A DNA stretch of 64,000 nucleotides from Candidatus Methanomethylophilaceae archaeon (lineage in GTDB: Archaea; Thermoplasmatota; Thermoplasmata; Methanomassiliicoccales; Methanomethylophilaceae). The notes under the pieces are model-generated. The model was given only the letters and a program-made list of their open reading frames with translations. It was not told the origin of the DNA and did no database searches. The translations under genes were made by a program, and so were the position numbers. Shown here piece by piece: positions 51,594-59,927 of the stretch; positions within the stretch are counted from its first letter, which is position 1, and each line of letters opens with the position of its first letter. Location: assembly GCA_944322255.1 (NCBI GenBank), contig CALUOK010000006.1, forward strand, positions 28,352 through 92,351, given 5' to 3'.

Positions 51594-53210
51594 ATGTACG
51601 GAAGCGGAAACCAGCCCGTCATCGTGCTCAAAGAGGGCACCGAGAGGAGCAAAGACAAAGAGGCACAGTTCAACAACATCTCCGCCGCCAAGGCAGTCGC
51701 CGACGCGGTCAGGTCCACTCTGGGACCCAAGGGAATGGACAAGATGCTCGTCAACACCATCGGCGACGTCGTCATCACCAACGACGGTGTCACCATCCTG
51801 AAGGAGATCGACGTCCAGCACCCCGCCGCCAAGATGGTCGTCGAGGTCGCCAAGACCCAGGACTCCGAGTGCGGAGACGGAACCACCACCAGCGTCGTCC
51901 TCGCCGGGGAGCTGCTCAAGCAGTCCGAGGAGCTCATCAACGCCAACGTCCACCCCACCGTCATCACCAACGGATACAAGATGGCGTCCGCCAAGGCCGT
52001 CGAGCTCCTCAACGAGATCGCGGTCGACGTCAAATCCGACAAGGTCCTGAAGCAGGTCGCCGCCACCGCCCTCACCGGCAAATCCGTCGGAGAGGAGGAG
52101 GAGGCCCTCGCCGACGTCGTCGTCAAGGCCTGCAAGTCCGTCGAGGAGAACGGAAAGGTCGACACCAAGAACATCCGCATCCAGAAGAAGATCGGAGGCG
52201 TCATCGGAGACACCTACCTCATCCCCGGAATCGTCGTCGACAAGGAGAAGGTCCACAGCAGGATGCCCACCCGCGTCGAGAAGGCGAAGATCGCCCTGCT
52301 CTCCGGTCCCCTTGAGATCAAGAAGACCGAGTTCGATGCCCAGATCCAGATCACCGACCCCACCGCCATGTCCTCCTTCCTCGCCGAGGAGGAGAACGAG
52401 CTGAAGGCCATGGTCGAGAAGATCAAGGCCGTCGGAGCCAACGTGGTCTTCTCCCAGAAGGGTGTCGACGACCTCGTCCAGCACTACCTCGCCAAGAACG
52501 GCATCCTCGGATACAGGAGGCTCAAGCAGTCCGACCTCGAGGCCATCTCCAAGGCCACCGGAGCCACCATCGTCGGAAACGTCATGGAGCTCACCAAGGA
52601 GGACCTGGGAACCGCCGGAGCCGTCGAGGAGAAGCAGGTCGGAGAGGACGGAATGGCCTTCATCACCGGCTGCAAGAACCCCAAGGCGATCACAATCTTC
52701 GTCCGCGGCGGAACCGAGCACGTGCTCGAGGAGGTCGAGAGGGCCCTGAACGACGCCATCCGCGTCGTCGGTGTCGCCATCGAGGACGGAAAGGTCGTCG
52801 CCGGAGCCGGAGCCCCCGAGATCGAGCTCGAGCTCAGGCTCATGGAGTACGCCTCCTCCGTCGGCGGAAGGGAGCAGCTCGCCATCGAGAAGTTCGCCAA
52901 GGCCATGGAGATCATCCCCTGGACCCTGTCCGAGAACGCCGGTATCGACCCCATCGACAGCATCATCAAGCTGAAGAACGCCCACGAGAAGAAGAACGCC
53001 AAAGCCAAGTACTACGGAATCGACCTCGACTCCGGAGAGGCAGTCGACATGCTCGCCAAGAACGTCGTCGAGCCCCTCAGGGTGAAGGTCCAGGCCATCA
53101 ACTCCGCGGACGAGGTCGCCAACATGATCCTCAGGATCGACGACGTCATCGCCTCCCGCAGGGCACCCCCGACACCCCCTCAGGGCGCCGGCGCTCCCCC
53201 CATGATGTGA
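51594..53210 (+). CDS. thsA: Thermosome subunit (group II chaperonin)
   Basis: A 538-residue chaperonin subunit. Motifs include [25 protein letters not shown] [35 protein letters not shown] and the apical and C-terminal segment [15 protein letters not shown]. The C-terminal tail is proline-rich and ends GAGAPPMM, as in archaeal subunits. A TATA box (CTTTTATAG, 51542-51550) and AGGAG precede it. Codon use is the most biased in the window, a sign of high expression. Three hairpins follow the stop. Confidence 0.97.
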   Translation: MYGSGNQPVIVLKEGTERSKDKEAQFNNISAAKAVADAVRSTLGPKGMDKMLVNTIGDVVITNDGVTILKEIDVQHPAAKMVVEVAKTQDSECGDGTTTSVVLAGELLKQSEELINANVHPTVITNGYKMASAKAVELLNEIAVDVKSDKVLKQVAATALTGKSVGEEEEALADVVVKACKSVEENGKVDTKNIRIQKKIGGVIGDTYLIPGIVVDKEKVHSRMPTRVEKAKIALLSGPLEIKKTEFDAQIQITDPTAMSSFLAEEENELKAMVEKIKAVGANVVFSQKGVDDLVQHYLAKNGILGYRRLKQSDLEAISKATGATIVGNVMELTKEDLGTAGAVEEKQVGEDGMAFITGCKNPKAITIFVRGGTEHVLEEVERALNDAIRVVGVAIEDGKVVAGAGAPEIELELRLMEYASSVGGREQLAIEKFAKAMEIIPWTLSENAGIDPIDSIIKLKNAHEKKNAKAKYYGIDLDSGEAVDMLAKNVVEPLRVKVQAINSADEVANMILRIDDVIASRRAPPTPPQGAGAPPMM

Positions 53211-53236
53211 GTCGAAGGACCCAGCCAAACGTTGAC

Positions 53237-53255
53237 GGGGGCTCATCCCCCTTTT
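53237..53255 (+). terminator. First terminator hairpin after the thermosome gene
   Basis: GGGGG-CTCAT-CCCCC followed directly by TTTT, 26 bases after the stop, resembles a classical hairpin-plus-U terminator. Confidence 0.65.
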
Positions 53256-53258
53256 ACC

Positions 53259-53278
53259 GGTGCCCCTCCGGGGGCACC
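53259..53278 (+). terminator. Second hairpin after the thermosome gene
   Basis: GGTGCCCC-TCCG-GGGGCACC is a perfect 8-bp stem with a tetraloop, three bases after the first terminator. It may protect the mRNA end or back up termination. Confidence 0.6.
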
Positions 53279-53310
53279 CACCAGTACCATTATGTTTCCA
53301 CCAGTGCCAT

Positions 53311-53327
53311 AGGGCCGTCACGGCCCT
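53311..53327 (+). terminator. Third hairpin after the thermosome gene
   Basis: AGGGCCG-TCA-CGGCCCT is a perfect 7-bp dyad. It completes a series of three GC-rich stems within 90 bases, not followed by a T-tract itself. Confidence 0.4.
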
Positions 53328-53429
53328 GTGGCCATCCAGTTTTCTGCTTCAATCGTTCTCTAACGACGTCCTGATCAATCACTCGGAGCGCGTCTACAGA
53401 GATCACAGTTCTTGACAGGAGAAGGGAAT

Positions 53430-53459
53430 GCGGTCCCGGAAACATGAATCCGGAACCGC
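53430..53459 (-). terminator. Hairpin after the transglutaminase-domain gene
   Basis: GCGGTCCCGGA and TCCGGAACCGC pair at 10 of 11 positions around an 8-nt loop, 43 bases beyond the minus-strand stop at 53502. It probably ends that transcript. Confidence 0.5.
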
Positions 53460-53501
53460 GGTTTGATCAGGTTTCGATGTGGATGGGGTTGTCTCCGCAG
53501 A

Positions 53502-55292
53502 TCAGGGGATCACCACCATCGTGGGAGTTTCGCCCTTCATGCTCGTGGGGATCTCCCCGACATGGAATCCAGTGGAGGTGGTCTCGCAGTAGTAGTACAC
53601 CTTCTGGGGATTGCTCGTGAAGTAGTACCCTCCGAGTTCCAGGTCGGTGTCGAAATGGACGCCGGTCGCCATGTGTCCGGGCAGCAGCAGGAGACTGCTC
53701 TCGTATCCCATGGCCTTGCACAGGGCGGCCAGGAGTATCGACGTGTCCTCACAGTCCCCTCCGTGGTCGTAAAGGGTCTCCACAGGGAACTTCCAGTACT
53801 CCTCGTATCCCATGTAGATCTGGTCGTCCTCGTAGCCTATGCCCTGGCAGAAGGCCAGCACGAAGTCCACACGCTCGTAGTCGGACATGCCCTCGTCCAT
53901 CAGGTTCACGAGTTTGCCGGCCAGCTCGACGACGTACTCGTCGGTGTAGGTGACGAAGGTCATATCGCGCTGGTGCCCGCCGTAGATGTCCTGCTGCCTC
54001 TGTGAGACGTCGTAGTAGTCCCTGTAGTACTGGACGTCGCTGTAGAGGATGTCAAGGCTTGTGGTGTAGATCTTCCCGTTCCACTGCCAATCGTACTGTA
54101 CGGTGGTGATGCCGTCGACCTGCACCGTGAATATGCGGTAGACGCCGCTCTCGGCATCGGCGGAGGTCACGGTGTACTCCCCGGCCTGGTCGAACACGTG
54201 GAACGAGGGATCGCCGGTGAAGGTGGCGACGTTGGACCCGTCGGAGTCGTACACGTTCCAGACACTGGTCTCGGTGTAATCCCTTCCGGCGAGGGTGCCG
54301 TCGGTGTCCAGCTCGACGTCCGGATCGACAGTGTTCATGGCGAAGACCTGCGTGTCCGTGTATCCGAGCTGCACGGTGCAGGTGGACGATGTGGAGAGGA
54401 GCTCCCCGTCGGAGGTGTACCATCCGGCGAACTGGGTTCCCTCTTCGACTGAAGCCACGAGGGTGACGGTGTCGCAGGGGTCGTAGGTGCCGCTTCCGGT
54501 AACAGTCAGGCCGTCGTCGGCGTATACTGTGAGATCCACCTCGTCCACGGTGTCGATGTTGTACACATCGACGATCTCCATGACGAGATGCGTGGATGAG
54601 AACATCCCCTCGGATACGGACTCCACCTTGTAGGGGATCCACCCGTCGCCGATCCACTGCTTCTCGACGGAGCCGTCGGAGTAGGTCCCGGTCATGATGA
54701 CGCATTCCTTGGGACCGTTGATCGTGTCTATGGTCTCGGTGCCAGTCTGCGTCCATGTGATGTCCGAATCTCCTCCGCCGGACCAGTCCGTGTCGGTGCT
54801 GGTGTCCCTGAAGGTGGAGAACATCGAGGAGTACCCTATATCCCTGGATATGGTCTGGAGGTATCCCTTCTCCTGGTCGTAGCTGAGGTACTCGTAGGAG
54901 ACGGTGCCGTCCAGGCTGTAGCTGCTGAGCCAGCCGCTGCCGTAGGTCCCCGATACTGAGAACGTCAGCGCCTTCCCGGCGAGGGTGTCGGTCCAACCTG
55001 CGTACAGGGTGATGTCGCCCGTCATGTCCGACGGGATGGAGTCGACGGGCTGCGTGAGGTCGCTGTCCAGGTACCAGGACACGAACGCCAACTCCCCGTC
55101 GGGGTAGTAGGCGTCGTACAGCTGTGTGGTCTGACCCTGGGTGTACTCGGAGGGGTTGAGCGAGTTCTGCTCCCCTCCGTTGAGTTCGTACTGAATGCTG
55201 TAGTGGACGTCGCCGTCCGGGTACAGGAGCACCACTCCCGCCACCACGGCCAGTATTGCCACCAGCGCTATAGTCATCTTGTTTGAGCTCAT
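53502..55292 (-). CDS. Exported protein with InlB-type repeats and a transglutaminase-like domain
   Basis: A 596-residue protein with an N-terminal membrane anchor (MTIALVAILAVVAGVVLLY), so its body lies outside the cell. Residues about 30-105 and 255-300 carry Listeria-Bacteroides (InlB B-type) repeats, for example LAFVSWYLDSDLTQPV and LYAGWTD. The C-terminal 200 residues form a transglutaminase-like fold: catalytic Cys in GGDCEDTSILLAALCKAMGY (about 515), His in GHMATGVHFD and the Asp of VHFD. Gut methanogens use similar proteins as adhesins or peptidase-like surface enzymes. The substrate is unknown. The adjacent gene also encodes an exported protein. Confidence 0.82.
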   Translation of the reverse strand: MSSNKMTIALVAILAVVAGVVLLYPDGDVHYSIQYELNGGEQNSLNPSEYTQGQTTQLYDAYYPDGELAFVSWYLDSDLTQPVDSIPSDMTGDITLYAGWTDTLAGKALTFSVSGTYGSGWLSSYSLDGTVSYEYLSYDQEKGYLQTISRDIGYSSMFSTFRDTSTDTDWSGGGDSDITWTQTGTETIDTINGPKECVIMTGTYSDGSVEKQWIGDGWIPYKVESVSEGMFSSTHLVMEIVDVYNIDTVDEVDLTVYADDGLTVTGSGTYDPCDTVTLVASVEEGTQFAGWYTSDGELLSTSSTCTVQLGYTDTQVFAMNTVDPDVELDTDGTLAGRDYTETSVWNVYDSDGSNVATFTGDPSFHVFDQAGEYTVTSADAESGVYRIFTVQVDGITTVQYDWQWNGKIYTTSLDILYSDVQYYRDYYDVSQRQQDIYGGHQRDMTFVTYTDEYVVELAGKLVNLMDEGMSDYERVDFVLAFCQGIGYEDDQIYMGYEEYWKFPVETLYDHGGDCEDTSILLAALCKAMGYESSLLLLPGHMATGVHFDTDLELGGYYFTSNPQKVYYYCETTSTGFHVGEIPTSMKGETPTMVVIP

Positions 55293-55360
55293 CTGATTCT
55301 TCCTTGGTCTTCGGTCTGAGGTTTCTACCCCTAGGGGGCGGTCCGGAGCGGGATCGCCGC

Positions 55361-56092
55361 TCAGATTACCGTCCCTCTGCCGATGACCGGGAGGGCCCCG
55401 GGATCACCGACCTCCGATGGGACTTCGATGACGAAGGAATCGAATTCTAGGCTTATGATGGCTTCCGGCTGCTCGTCGCCGGAATCCTCCTCCATGGTGG
55501 GCTCCACACGGCCGGAATCGACGCATTCGTCGTCGCGACGGTCGGTGGGGACCTCGCAGGACCTGGAGTCCCGGTACAGACAGTCGGCGAGCATCCTGGA
55601 GGAGAACTCCTCCTGTGCGCGGATCTCCGAGGCGAGGTCGTCGGCGAGGGAGATCCATCCTGTGCGGGATTCCACGAACGCCAGCATCTGTTCCAGGAAA
55701 TCGAGGTCTATCCCGTCTCCGAGAGGGTGCTCTGGAGGCTGCGGGACATCTCCGTCTACGAACTCGAGCTCACCGAAGGAGCCTATCTCCGCACTGGTGA
55801 CGAACAGGTCAGGGCCGATGGACTCGGTGACGGCGATGAATATCTCCTCGTCCTCGTATGGGGCGCCGGTCATCAGGATCAGCACCGTGCCCTCGGCCCT
55901 CCCGACCTCTGCGGACACCTGCTCGAACCCGAGGATGAATCCGAGGGGGTCCTCGACGGAGAGCCCTTCAGAGGGCACGATGACGCTCACCGAATCGGAC
56001 TGGGAAGCCTCGCTGAAGGGGGCGCAGACGGAGACCGCGGCGAAGGCCATGACAGCCGATAACATCAGTGCAACTGCGGTCGCCCTCCTCAT
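55361..56092 (-). CDS. Secreted acidic protein of unknown function
   Basis: A 243-residue protein with a clear signal peptide (MRRATAVALMLSAVMAFAAVSVCAPFSEA, cleavage after ASQ or SEA) and an acidic, Ser/Glu-rich mature part without further helices. It contains two cysteines near residue 170 (ADCLYRDSRSCEVP). The C-terminal part reads EAIISLEFDSFVIEVPSEVG. No domain was recognised. It is transcribed in the same direction as the transglutaminase-domain gene 68 bases downstream; a CCCCTAGGGG palindrome lies between. Confidence 0.65.
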   Translation of the reverse strand: MRRATAVALMLSAVMAFAAVSVCAPFSEASQSDSVSVIVPSEGLSVEDPLGFILGFEQVSAEVGRAEGTVLILMTGAPYEDEEIFIAVTESIGPDLFVTSAEIGSFGELEFVDGDVPQPPEHPLGDGIDLDFLEQMLAFVESRTGWISLADDLASEIRAQEEFSSRMLADCLYRDSRSCEVPTDRRDDECVDSGRVEPTMEEDSGDEQPEAIISLEFDSFVIEVPSEVGDPGALPVIGRGTVI

Positions 56093-56195
56093 GAATGTCG
56101 TTATCGCGGAGGAAGTTAAAAGGTTGGTTCCGGAACGTTCGGCGAACGCGAAACGTCCCGGAACCTTGGGTGAATGACCTCGGTCTCTTCCAGAC

Positions 56196-57008
56196 TCACT
56201 GGGAGGGGAAGAAGAACCCGGCGGTCATGTCGAGGTATTTGGCTCCGGTGTATCCGGGGCACCTCTCATTGACCTTGGCCTTGAACTCGTCCGCGGAGGA
56301 GCACTCGGTGGCGACATCCTTCAGCATCTGGAGGTATTGGATCTTGGTCTCCACGTCCTGCCTGGTCTCGGGGCCGTAGTGGGCGGAGAGGAAGATCTGG
56401 AATCCCCTGTCCAGGTATCCCCTGAGGTTGGCGATGATGGCGTCGGCGTGTCCGGCTCCAGCGACGATGGAGTGGCAGTCATGTCCCAGCATGTGCATGT
56501 AGACGGCCTTGGCCTCGGGGATCTCCACCTCGTAGGCGTCGTTGTCGGGGTTGATGACCATGTCGATCCCCGCGATCTCCAGCTTCCCGGCGCCGATCAT
56601 CTCGCCGTCCTCGGTGACGGTGGAGTCGAAAGCGTCCCCGAAGATTCCGGAGAAGTTGGTGACGAGTCCCCTTCCGCCTCCGACGGTGTTGTACCTGTGG
56701 GCGCTCTCGGTCATGTAGGCCTTCACGTCGGGCAGGAAGGTGTCTCCGGCCGCATGGTAGGCGACAAGCTTCCCCTTGACGTCGAGCTTGTTGTCGGCGA
56801 TGTACCTGGTCATCTCCTCGATGCTGTTCTTGAAGCAGGGGAGCTCGATCACGACCGCCTTGCCGCCCTTGCCGATGAGGTTGGGCTTCTCCAGGATGAT
56901 GACCTGGTCGTCGATGGCGTCCTTGGTGTTGTAGACGTGGATCTGCACCTTTCCGCAGTCCATGATGGTCACTTCGCCGTTCTCCAGAGAGATCTTCTTG
57001 CTGTTCAT
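56196..57008 (-). CDS. MBL-fold-like protein with altered metal motif
   Basis: A 270-residue protein of the metallo-beta-lactamase superfamily as judged by strand order and the C-terminal block IFLSAHYGPETRQDVETKI. The canonical HxHxDH is not present. Instead there are LVAYHAAGDTFLPDV, MHMLGHDCHSIVAGAGHADA and SAHYG, so histidines for metal binding could come from a different arrangement. Similar proteins occur in anaerobic gut microbes, annotated only as MBL-fold. It is monocistronic, with about 300 bases of regulatory DNA to the next operon. Confidence 0.65.
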   Translation of the reverse strand: MNSKKISLENGEVTIMDCGKVQIHVYNTKDAIDDQVIILEKPNLIGKGGKAVVIELPCFKNSIEEMTRYIADNKLDVKGKLVAYHAAGDTFLPDVKAYMTESAHRYNTVGGGRGLVTNFSGIFGDAFDSTVTEDGEMIGAGKLEIAGIDMVINPDNDAYEVEIPEAKAVYMHMLGHDCHSIVAGAGHADAIIANLRGYLDRGFQIFLSAHYGPETRQDVETKIQYLQMLKDVATECSSADEFKAKVNERCPGYTGAKYLDMTAGFFFPSQ

Positions 57009-57314
57009 TTCCGTTTTCTCCTCGACCGTGTCGGTCTCAGAGGGTAGTATGCGCCGAGGGTATTTGTATCAACCAGAAACTTGGTAGTAAGATAGTAACC
57101 TGACGGTAACCATGGGTCCTAGAGACCGATTCGTCAGAATCCCAGTGCGTCAGGGGGCGATACCCTAGATTATTATAGAGAACCTGGGAGGATTAGATAC
57201 CGAAATATTGGTAGGATGACGTCTGCAACACAATCGTTACCGTGGGGAAACTGACCAGGTTATAATCTCCGCGGATGTTCAGGGATACGTCTCCGGACGG
57301 AGACGGGGGAACGT
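57009..57314. other. Divergent intergenic region with promoters, no gene seen
   Basis: A 306-base gap between the minus-strand MBL-like gene and the macro-SirTM operon. It contains no convincing reading frame. AT-rich patches lie around 57165-57185 (tagattattatagag) and 57205-57215. TTATAAT at 57260-57266 and a perfect palindrome at 57288-57305 belong to the downstream operon. Confidence 0.55.
57259..57305 (+). promoter_or_regulatory. Promoter and perfect palindromic operator of the macro-SirTM operon
   Basis: GTTATAATC (57259-57267) is a TATA box predicting a start near 57288. There lies CGTCTCCG-GA-CGGAGACG (57288-57305), a perfect 18-base palindrome, ending nine bases before the first ATG (57315). 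A dimeric repressor bound there would block transcription. Neither HxlR-type dyad of the window matches it. Identity of the regulator is unknown. Confidence 0.6.
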
Positions 57315-57953
57315 ATGGAAACAGAGAAGGATGCCGGAATGTACCTTGGTTTCCTGGTGGACAGGATCCACACCACGGTGCTGGCCACGATTGGCTCGGA
57401 CGGATACCCGCACACATGTGCGGTGGACATGATGCACAGCGATGACGAAGGGGTCTACTTCCTGACCGCCAGAGGGAAGGATCTGTACCGCAGGCTGAAG
57501 GACAACCCCCGCGTGTCGCTCACGGGGGTGAAGGGGGAGGACACCATGTCCTCCGTGGCCATCTCGCTCGTAGGAGACGTGGAGGAGGTCGGACCCTCGT
57601 ATCTCCACATCCTTCTGGAGGCGAACCCGTACATGTACGGCATCTACCCGACGGAGGAGTCGAGGTCCGCGCTGACCGTGTTCAGGATCCGCAGGGGGAG
57701 CGGCGAATGGTTCGACCTGTCAAAGAGGCCGGTGGAGAGGGCCAGCTTCAGCTTCGGCGGCTTCGGCGAACGGCAGGACGTCTACGCCATCACCGACGCG
57801 TGCACGGGATGCGGGAGATGTCTCGAGGTCTGCCCGCAGTCCTGCATCGACTCCAACACCCTCCCTTATGAAATCGTCGAGAGGAACTGCCTGAGGTGCG
57901 GGAACTGCAAGGAGGTCTGCCCCTCCGGAGCAGTGGTAAGGAGGAGGACATGA
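57315..57953 (+). CDS. Flavin split-barrel (PNPOx-like) protein fused to a two-cluster ferredoxin domain
   Basis: A 212-residue protein. The first 140 residues are a pyridoxamine-5'-phosphate-oxidase-type FMN barrel (VLATIGSDGYPHTCAVDMMHSDDEGVYFLTARGKD). The C-terminal 60 residues hold two 4Fe-4S motifs, CTGCGRCLEVCPQSC and CLRCGNCKEVCPSG. Such a fusion should pass electrons between ferredoxin-type clusters and a flavin. It is first in an operon with a zinc macrodomain protein and a SirTM sirtuin, with a one-base overlap to the next gene, so it may sense or supply redox state for ADP-ribosylation. Confidence 0.87.
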   Translation: METEKDAGMYLGFLVDRIHTTVLATIGSDGYPHTCAVDMMHSDDEGVYFLTARGKDLYRRLKDNPRVSLTGVKGEDTMSSVAISLVGDVEEVGPSYLHILLEANPYMYGIYPTEESRSALTVFRIRRGSGEWFDLSKRPVERASFSFGGFGERQDVYAITDACTGCGRCLEVCPQSCIDSNTLPYEIVERNCLRCGNCKEVCPSGAVVRRRT

Positions 57954-58717
57954 TGGACGACGCATACCGGGACGAGGAGCTGCTGGTGCGCTCGCTCTCC
58001 GCAGACGTGGGAGTGAGCGTGAAGGTCCCCGAGGATCCATCTGACAGATGGGTCCTGATCAGGGCCCTCATGAACCTGAGGGGCCCGATGGAAGCCTCCC
58101 CGGAGGTCCTGGCGGCGCAGGACCGTGTGCTCGGAAGGAAGCTGCAGGAGCGCGGAGTCGTGGAAGCGGACGATCTGGAGTACATCGATGGGATAGCACT
58201 CTGGCAGGGTGACATAACCCGCCTGAGGTGCGACGCCATCGTGAACGCCGCCAACAGCGGGATGCTGGGATGCTTCCGGCCCTGCCACGGATGCATCGAC
58301 AACGCCATACACACCTTCGCGGGGATACAGCTGAGGCTGGAGTGTGCCCGCATGATGCAGGGGCGCAGGGAACCCACCGGCGAAGCCAGGATCACCGGGG
58401 CCTACAACCTTCCCTCCGACCATGTGATCCACACCGTGGGTCCGATCGTCTCCGGCAGGCTGACCGGGGAGCACGAGGAGCTTCTGCGCTCATGCTACCG
58501 CTCCTGCCTGGAGCTGGCCGGAACAGAGGGACTGGGGACGGTGGCGTTCTGCTGCATATCCACCGGGGAGTTCCGCTTCCCCAGGGTCCGTGCGGCGGAG
58601 ATAGCCGTGGAGGAGGTCAGGAGCTTCCTCGCGGAGAAACACGAAATGAGAGTGATATTCGATGTCTTCGGAGACGACGACCTGTCCGTGTACAGGGAGA
58701 TACTCGGACGGGCTTGA
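57953..58717 (+). CDS. Zinc-type macrodomain ADP-ribosyl hydrolase
   Basis: A 254-residue protein with an N-terminal helical extension (residues 1-75), then a macrodomain starting ALWQGDITRLRCDAIVNAANS. The segment LGCFRPCHGCIDNAIH (about 105-120) carries the Cys/His/Cys zinc ligands that define the macrodomains paired with SirTM in Staphylococcus and Streptococcus. CCISTGEFRFPRVRAAEIA is the second loop. It should remove ADP-ribose from protein. Its end overlaps the sirtuin start by 56 bases. ATG 57950 is a near alternative, less well spaced from GGAGGA. Confidence 0.93.
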   Translation: MDDAYRDEELLVRSLSADVGVSVKVPEDPSDRWVLIRALMNLRGPMEASPEVLAAQDRVLGRKLQERGVVEADDLEYIDGIALWQGDITRLRCDAIVNAANSGMLGCFRPCHGCIDNAIHTFAGIQLRLECARMMQGRREPTGEARITGAYNLPSDHVIHTVGPIVSGRLTGEHEELLRSCYRSCLELAGTEGLGTVAFCCISTGEFRFPRVRAAEIAVEEVRSFLAEKHEMRVIFDVFGDDDLSVYREILGRA

Positions 58718-59555
58718 CACGCTTGCCGACTGGCTGACAGAATGCGACTCGATCGTGGTAGGTGCCGGGTCAGGGCTCTCCACATCCGCCGGATTCACGT
58801 ACGACGGCCCGAGGTTCCGGGAGAACTTCGCCGACTTCATCGGGAAGTACGGGTACGGCGACATGTACCGCGCATCGTTCCAGAGGTACGGGTCGCTGGA
58901 GGAGCACTGGGCCTTCTGGAGCCGCATGATAGCAATCAACAGGTACGACCAGGAGGACAACGGCACATACGCCGCGCTGCTGGACCTGCTGAGGGACAGG
59001 GACTACTTCGTGATCACCACAAACGTGGACCACTGCTTCCAGAGGTTCGGGTTCGACAAGTCCCGCCTGTTCTACACCCAGGGCGACTACGGTCTCTGGC
59101 AGTGTCCGAGACCGTGCCATCACTCCACGTACGACAACGAGGCGGCGATCAGGAGGATGGTGGAGGAGCAGGTGGACATGAGGATCCCGTCGGAGCTCAT
59201 CCCCCATTGCCCGATATGCGGGAGGCCGATGACCATGAACCTCCGTGTGGACGACACCTTCGTTCAGGACTTCGGATGGTACGAGGCGGCGAAGAGGTAC
59301 GACGACTTCATCGAATCGCACAGCAGGTCTAAGGTGCTCTACCTTGAGCTGGGCGTGGGGTTCAACACCCCGGGCATAATCAAGTACCCGTTCTGGAACA
59401 TGACCGTGAGGAACCGCAACGCGCGCTACGCCTGCGTGAACCTGGGAGAGGCCTACTTCCCCGAGCAGCTGGGGGACCGCGCCCTCGGACTGGACATGGA
59501 CATCGGCGAGGCCCTCAGGTCGCTGATAGAGAGGTCAGGCACCCCTGCCCTGTGA
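58662..59555 (+). CDS. SirTM-class sirtuin (protein ADP-ribosyltransferase)
   Basis: A 297-residue sirtuin fold with the NAD motif GAGSGLSTSAG (34-44), TTNVDHCFQRFG (119-130) and zinc ligands in CPRPC and CPICG. The catalytic histidine of deacetylase sirtuins is replaced by glutamine in YTQGDYG (Q140), the hallmark of SirTM enzymes, which add ADP-ribose instead of removing acyl groups. In bacterial operons the target is a lipoylated GcvH-L; no such gene or lipoate ligase is here. It overlaps the macrodomain gene by 56 bases, making a writer-eraser pair. The 3' end overlaps a convergent HxlR gene by 21 bases. Confidence 0.93.
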   Translation: MSSETTTCPCTGRYSDGLDTLADWLTECDSIVVGAGSGLSTSAGFTYDGPRFRENFADFIGKYGYGDMYRASFQRYGSLEEHWAFWSRMIAINRYDQEDNGTYAALLDLLRDRDYFVITTNVDHCFQRFGFDKSRLFYTQGDYGLWQCPRPCHHSTYDNEAAIRRMVEEQVDMRIPSELIPHCPICGRPMTMNLRVDDTFVQDFGWYEAAKRYDDFIESHSRSKVLYLELGVGFNTPGIIKYPFWNMTVRNRNARYACVNLGEAYFPEQLGDRALGLDMDIGEALRSLIERSGTPAL

Positions 59556-59876
59556 CTCCGCGGCGAGCTTCTTGTAGCTCCAGCCCCAGGCCTCCAGGGC
59601 GTCCAGGACGGGGTAGAGGCTCTGGCCCAACTCCGTGAGACTGTACTCCACCCTGGGAGGGACCTCGGGATAGACGGTGCGGCTCACCAGCTCGTGCTCC
59701 TCCATGCTGCGGAGCTTCTCGGTCAACACCTTCTGGGAGATGCCAGTGACGGACTTGAGCAACTCGCCGAACCTCTTGGTGCCGGTCCTGAGGTCGCGAA
59801 GGATAAGGACAACCCACTTGTCGCTGATCAGAAGCAGGGTCGTCTCGACAGGGCACGGCGGAAGATCGGTGATCAT
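59535..59876 (-). CDS. HxlR-family transcriptional regulator
   Basis: A 113-residue winged-helix protein with CPVETTLLLISDKWVVLILRDL, the helix-turn-helix region KRFGELLKSVTGISQKVLTEKLRSMEEHELVSR and wing VEYSLTELGQSLYPVL. The N-terminal CPVE cysteine is the redox/electrophile-sensing position of HxlR/YodB-type regulators. It converges with the SirTM gene. A TATG-N5-CATA dyad sits just before its own start, like the dyads at the other HxlR gene. It may regulate itself; control of the sirtuin operon is not shown, since that palindrome is different. Confidence 0.9.
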   Translation of the reverse strand: MITDLPPCPVETTLLLISDKWVVLILRDLRTGTKRFGELLKSVTGISQKVLTEKLRSMEEHELVSRTVYPEVPPRVEYSLTELGQSLYPVLDALEAWGWSYKKLAAESQGRGA

Positions 59877-59881
59877 GCCTG

Positions 59882-59894
59882 TATGAATGGCATA
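59882..59894. promoter_or_regulatory. HxlR-type dyad upstream of the second HxlR gene
   Basis: TATG-AATGG-CATA begins six bases before the minus-strand ATG at 59876. Its 13-base span and N5 spacer match the TATC-N5-GATA cores at 21476-21488 and 21535-21547. It is a candidate autoregulatory operator. Confidence 0.5.
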
Positions 59895-59927
59895 ACCGTA
59901 TTTCCTGTTGGCGGGACGCTCGGAGCC

